Source: Confluentibacter citreus (lineage in GTDB: Bacteria > Bacteroidota > Bacteroidia > Flavobacteriales > Flavobacteriaceae). From it: a DNA stretch of 64,000 bases. Positions within the stretch are counted from its first letter, which is position 1. Every line of letters begins with the position of its first letter. The notes under the pieces are model-generated. The model was not told where the DNA came from and did no database searches. It saw nothing but the letters and a program-made list of their open reading frames with translations. Made by a program: the position numbers and the translations under genes. The stretch covers positions 1,116,001-1,180,000 of the forward strand of contig NZ_NIXN01000001.1 in NCBI RefSeq assembly GCF_002807055.1, in the 5' to 3' direction. Shown one piece after another: positions 63,895-64,000 of the stretch.

Positions 63895-64000
63895 TATTAC
63901 AGACCGAATAGGCAATACACCGCTGGTAGAAGCCAGTTATTTAATTCAAAATAAAAAAGTGACCCTTTTATTGAAGCTTGAAGGCGATAATCCCGGGGGA
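63881..64000 (+). CDS. cysM: cysteine synthase (CysM/CysK-like), 3' end outside window
   Basis: The first 40 codons of an O-acetylserine sulfhydrylase: SITDRIGNTPLVEAS and LLLKLEGDNPGG are the family N-terminal motifs, the latter just ahead of the PLP lysine (SVKDR), which is beyond the edge. EGDNPGG (rather than ENPAG or NPTGS) favours a CysM-like enzyme. It overlaps cysE by 14 bases, so acetylserine formation and use are coupled. Confidence 0.88.
   Translation, partial: MAYASITDRIGNTPLVEASYLIQNKKVTLLLKLEGDNPGG

Noticed and set aside
1-64000. CRISPR arrays, tRNA, rRNA, transposase or prophage genes
   Set aside because: No regularly spaced direct repeats, cloverleaf sequences, rRNA motifs or mobile-element proteins were seen; the repeats present are isolated palindromes.

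Overview
The window is a 64 kb piece of an AT-rich bacterial chromosome, most likely from the Flavobacteriaceae (Bacteroidetes). Supporting evidence: weak or absent Shine-Dalgarno sequences, promoters of the TTTG / TAnnTTTG type (clear before metK and the cys operon), lipoproteins with a short lipobox, a Bacteroidetes-type arginine operon with a succinylornithine-type transcarbamylase, and several families of small palindromic intergenic repeats. No tRNA, rRNA, CRISPR array, transposase or phage gene was seen.

Layout. 1-2.4 kb: 3' part of valS. 2.4-10.9 kb, minus strand: a small lipoprotein, a response regulator and a double-PAS histidine kinase, then beta-mannosidase / CIA30 / ttcA, then metK. 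The metK leader carries a SAM-II type riboswitch with a repeat element in its linker. 11.1-18.4 kb, plus strand: ilvD-ilvB-ilvN-ilvC-ilvA behind an Ile/Val-rich leader peptide and terminator, a classical attenuator. 18.6-25.2 kb: gapN-like dehydrogenase, azurin lipoprotein, and a four-gene sugar cluster (MFS transporter, Gfo/Idh/MocA, sugar isomerase, DUF1080 hydrolase). 25.4-37.6 kb: a long arginine/proline operon (two GNAT proteins, argG, argC, proC, argD, proA, proB, argF', argB, argE, argH) behind a leader region with Arg-rich mini-ORFs. 37.6-41.8 kb: SBF-type transporter, GH2 lipoprotein glycosidase, small SET-domain protein. 42.0-44.4 kb, minus strand: leuA-leuB. 44.5-46.1 kb: an unknown helical-repeat protein. 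46.2-52.4 kb: a SAM-I riboswitch, metY, a triple fusion of MetX with aspartokinase and homoserine dehydrogenase, and metZ. 52.4-54.6 kb: PhzF protein, a toxin-antitoxin pair and an orphan PD-(D/E)XK nuclease. 54.7-64 kb: Rrf2 regulator, then assimilatory sulfate reduction and siroheme genes (DUF2061, cysH, cysD, cysN, sulfite reductase fused to HEPN, SUMT, precorrin-2 dehydrogenase, FNR-like reductase), serine acetyltransferase and the start of a cysteine synthase.

The genes form a nearly complete amino-acid supply region. Sulfate is reduced to sulfide by the cys cluster. Sulfide is captured on O-acetylserine (cysE, cysM) or on acylhomoserine made by the fused MetX-AK-HSDH (metY, metZ), and methionine is turned into SAM by metK. 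Both ends of the methionine route have SAM-sensing leaders of different classes (SAM-I before metY, SAM-II before metK). Ile/Val synthesis has ribosome-mediated attenuation, and the arginine operon may have something similar.

The main points of interest are the metK SAM-II leader interrupted by a repeat element, the ilv attenuator, the MetX-AK-HSDH fusion, the sulfite reductase-HEPN fusion, Ala90 in the transcarbamylase (pointing to a succinylated arginine pathway), and a 32-codon ORF translationally coupled at both ends inside the arginine operon.
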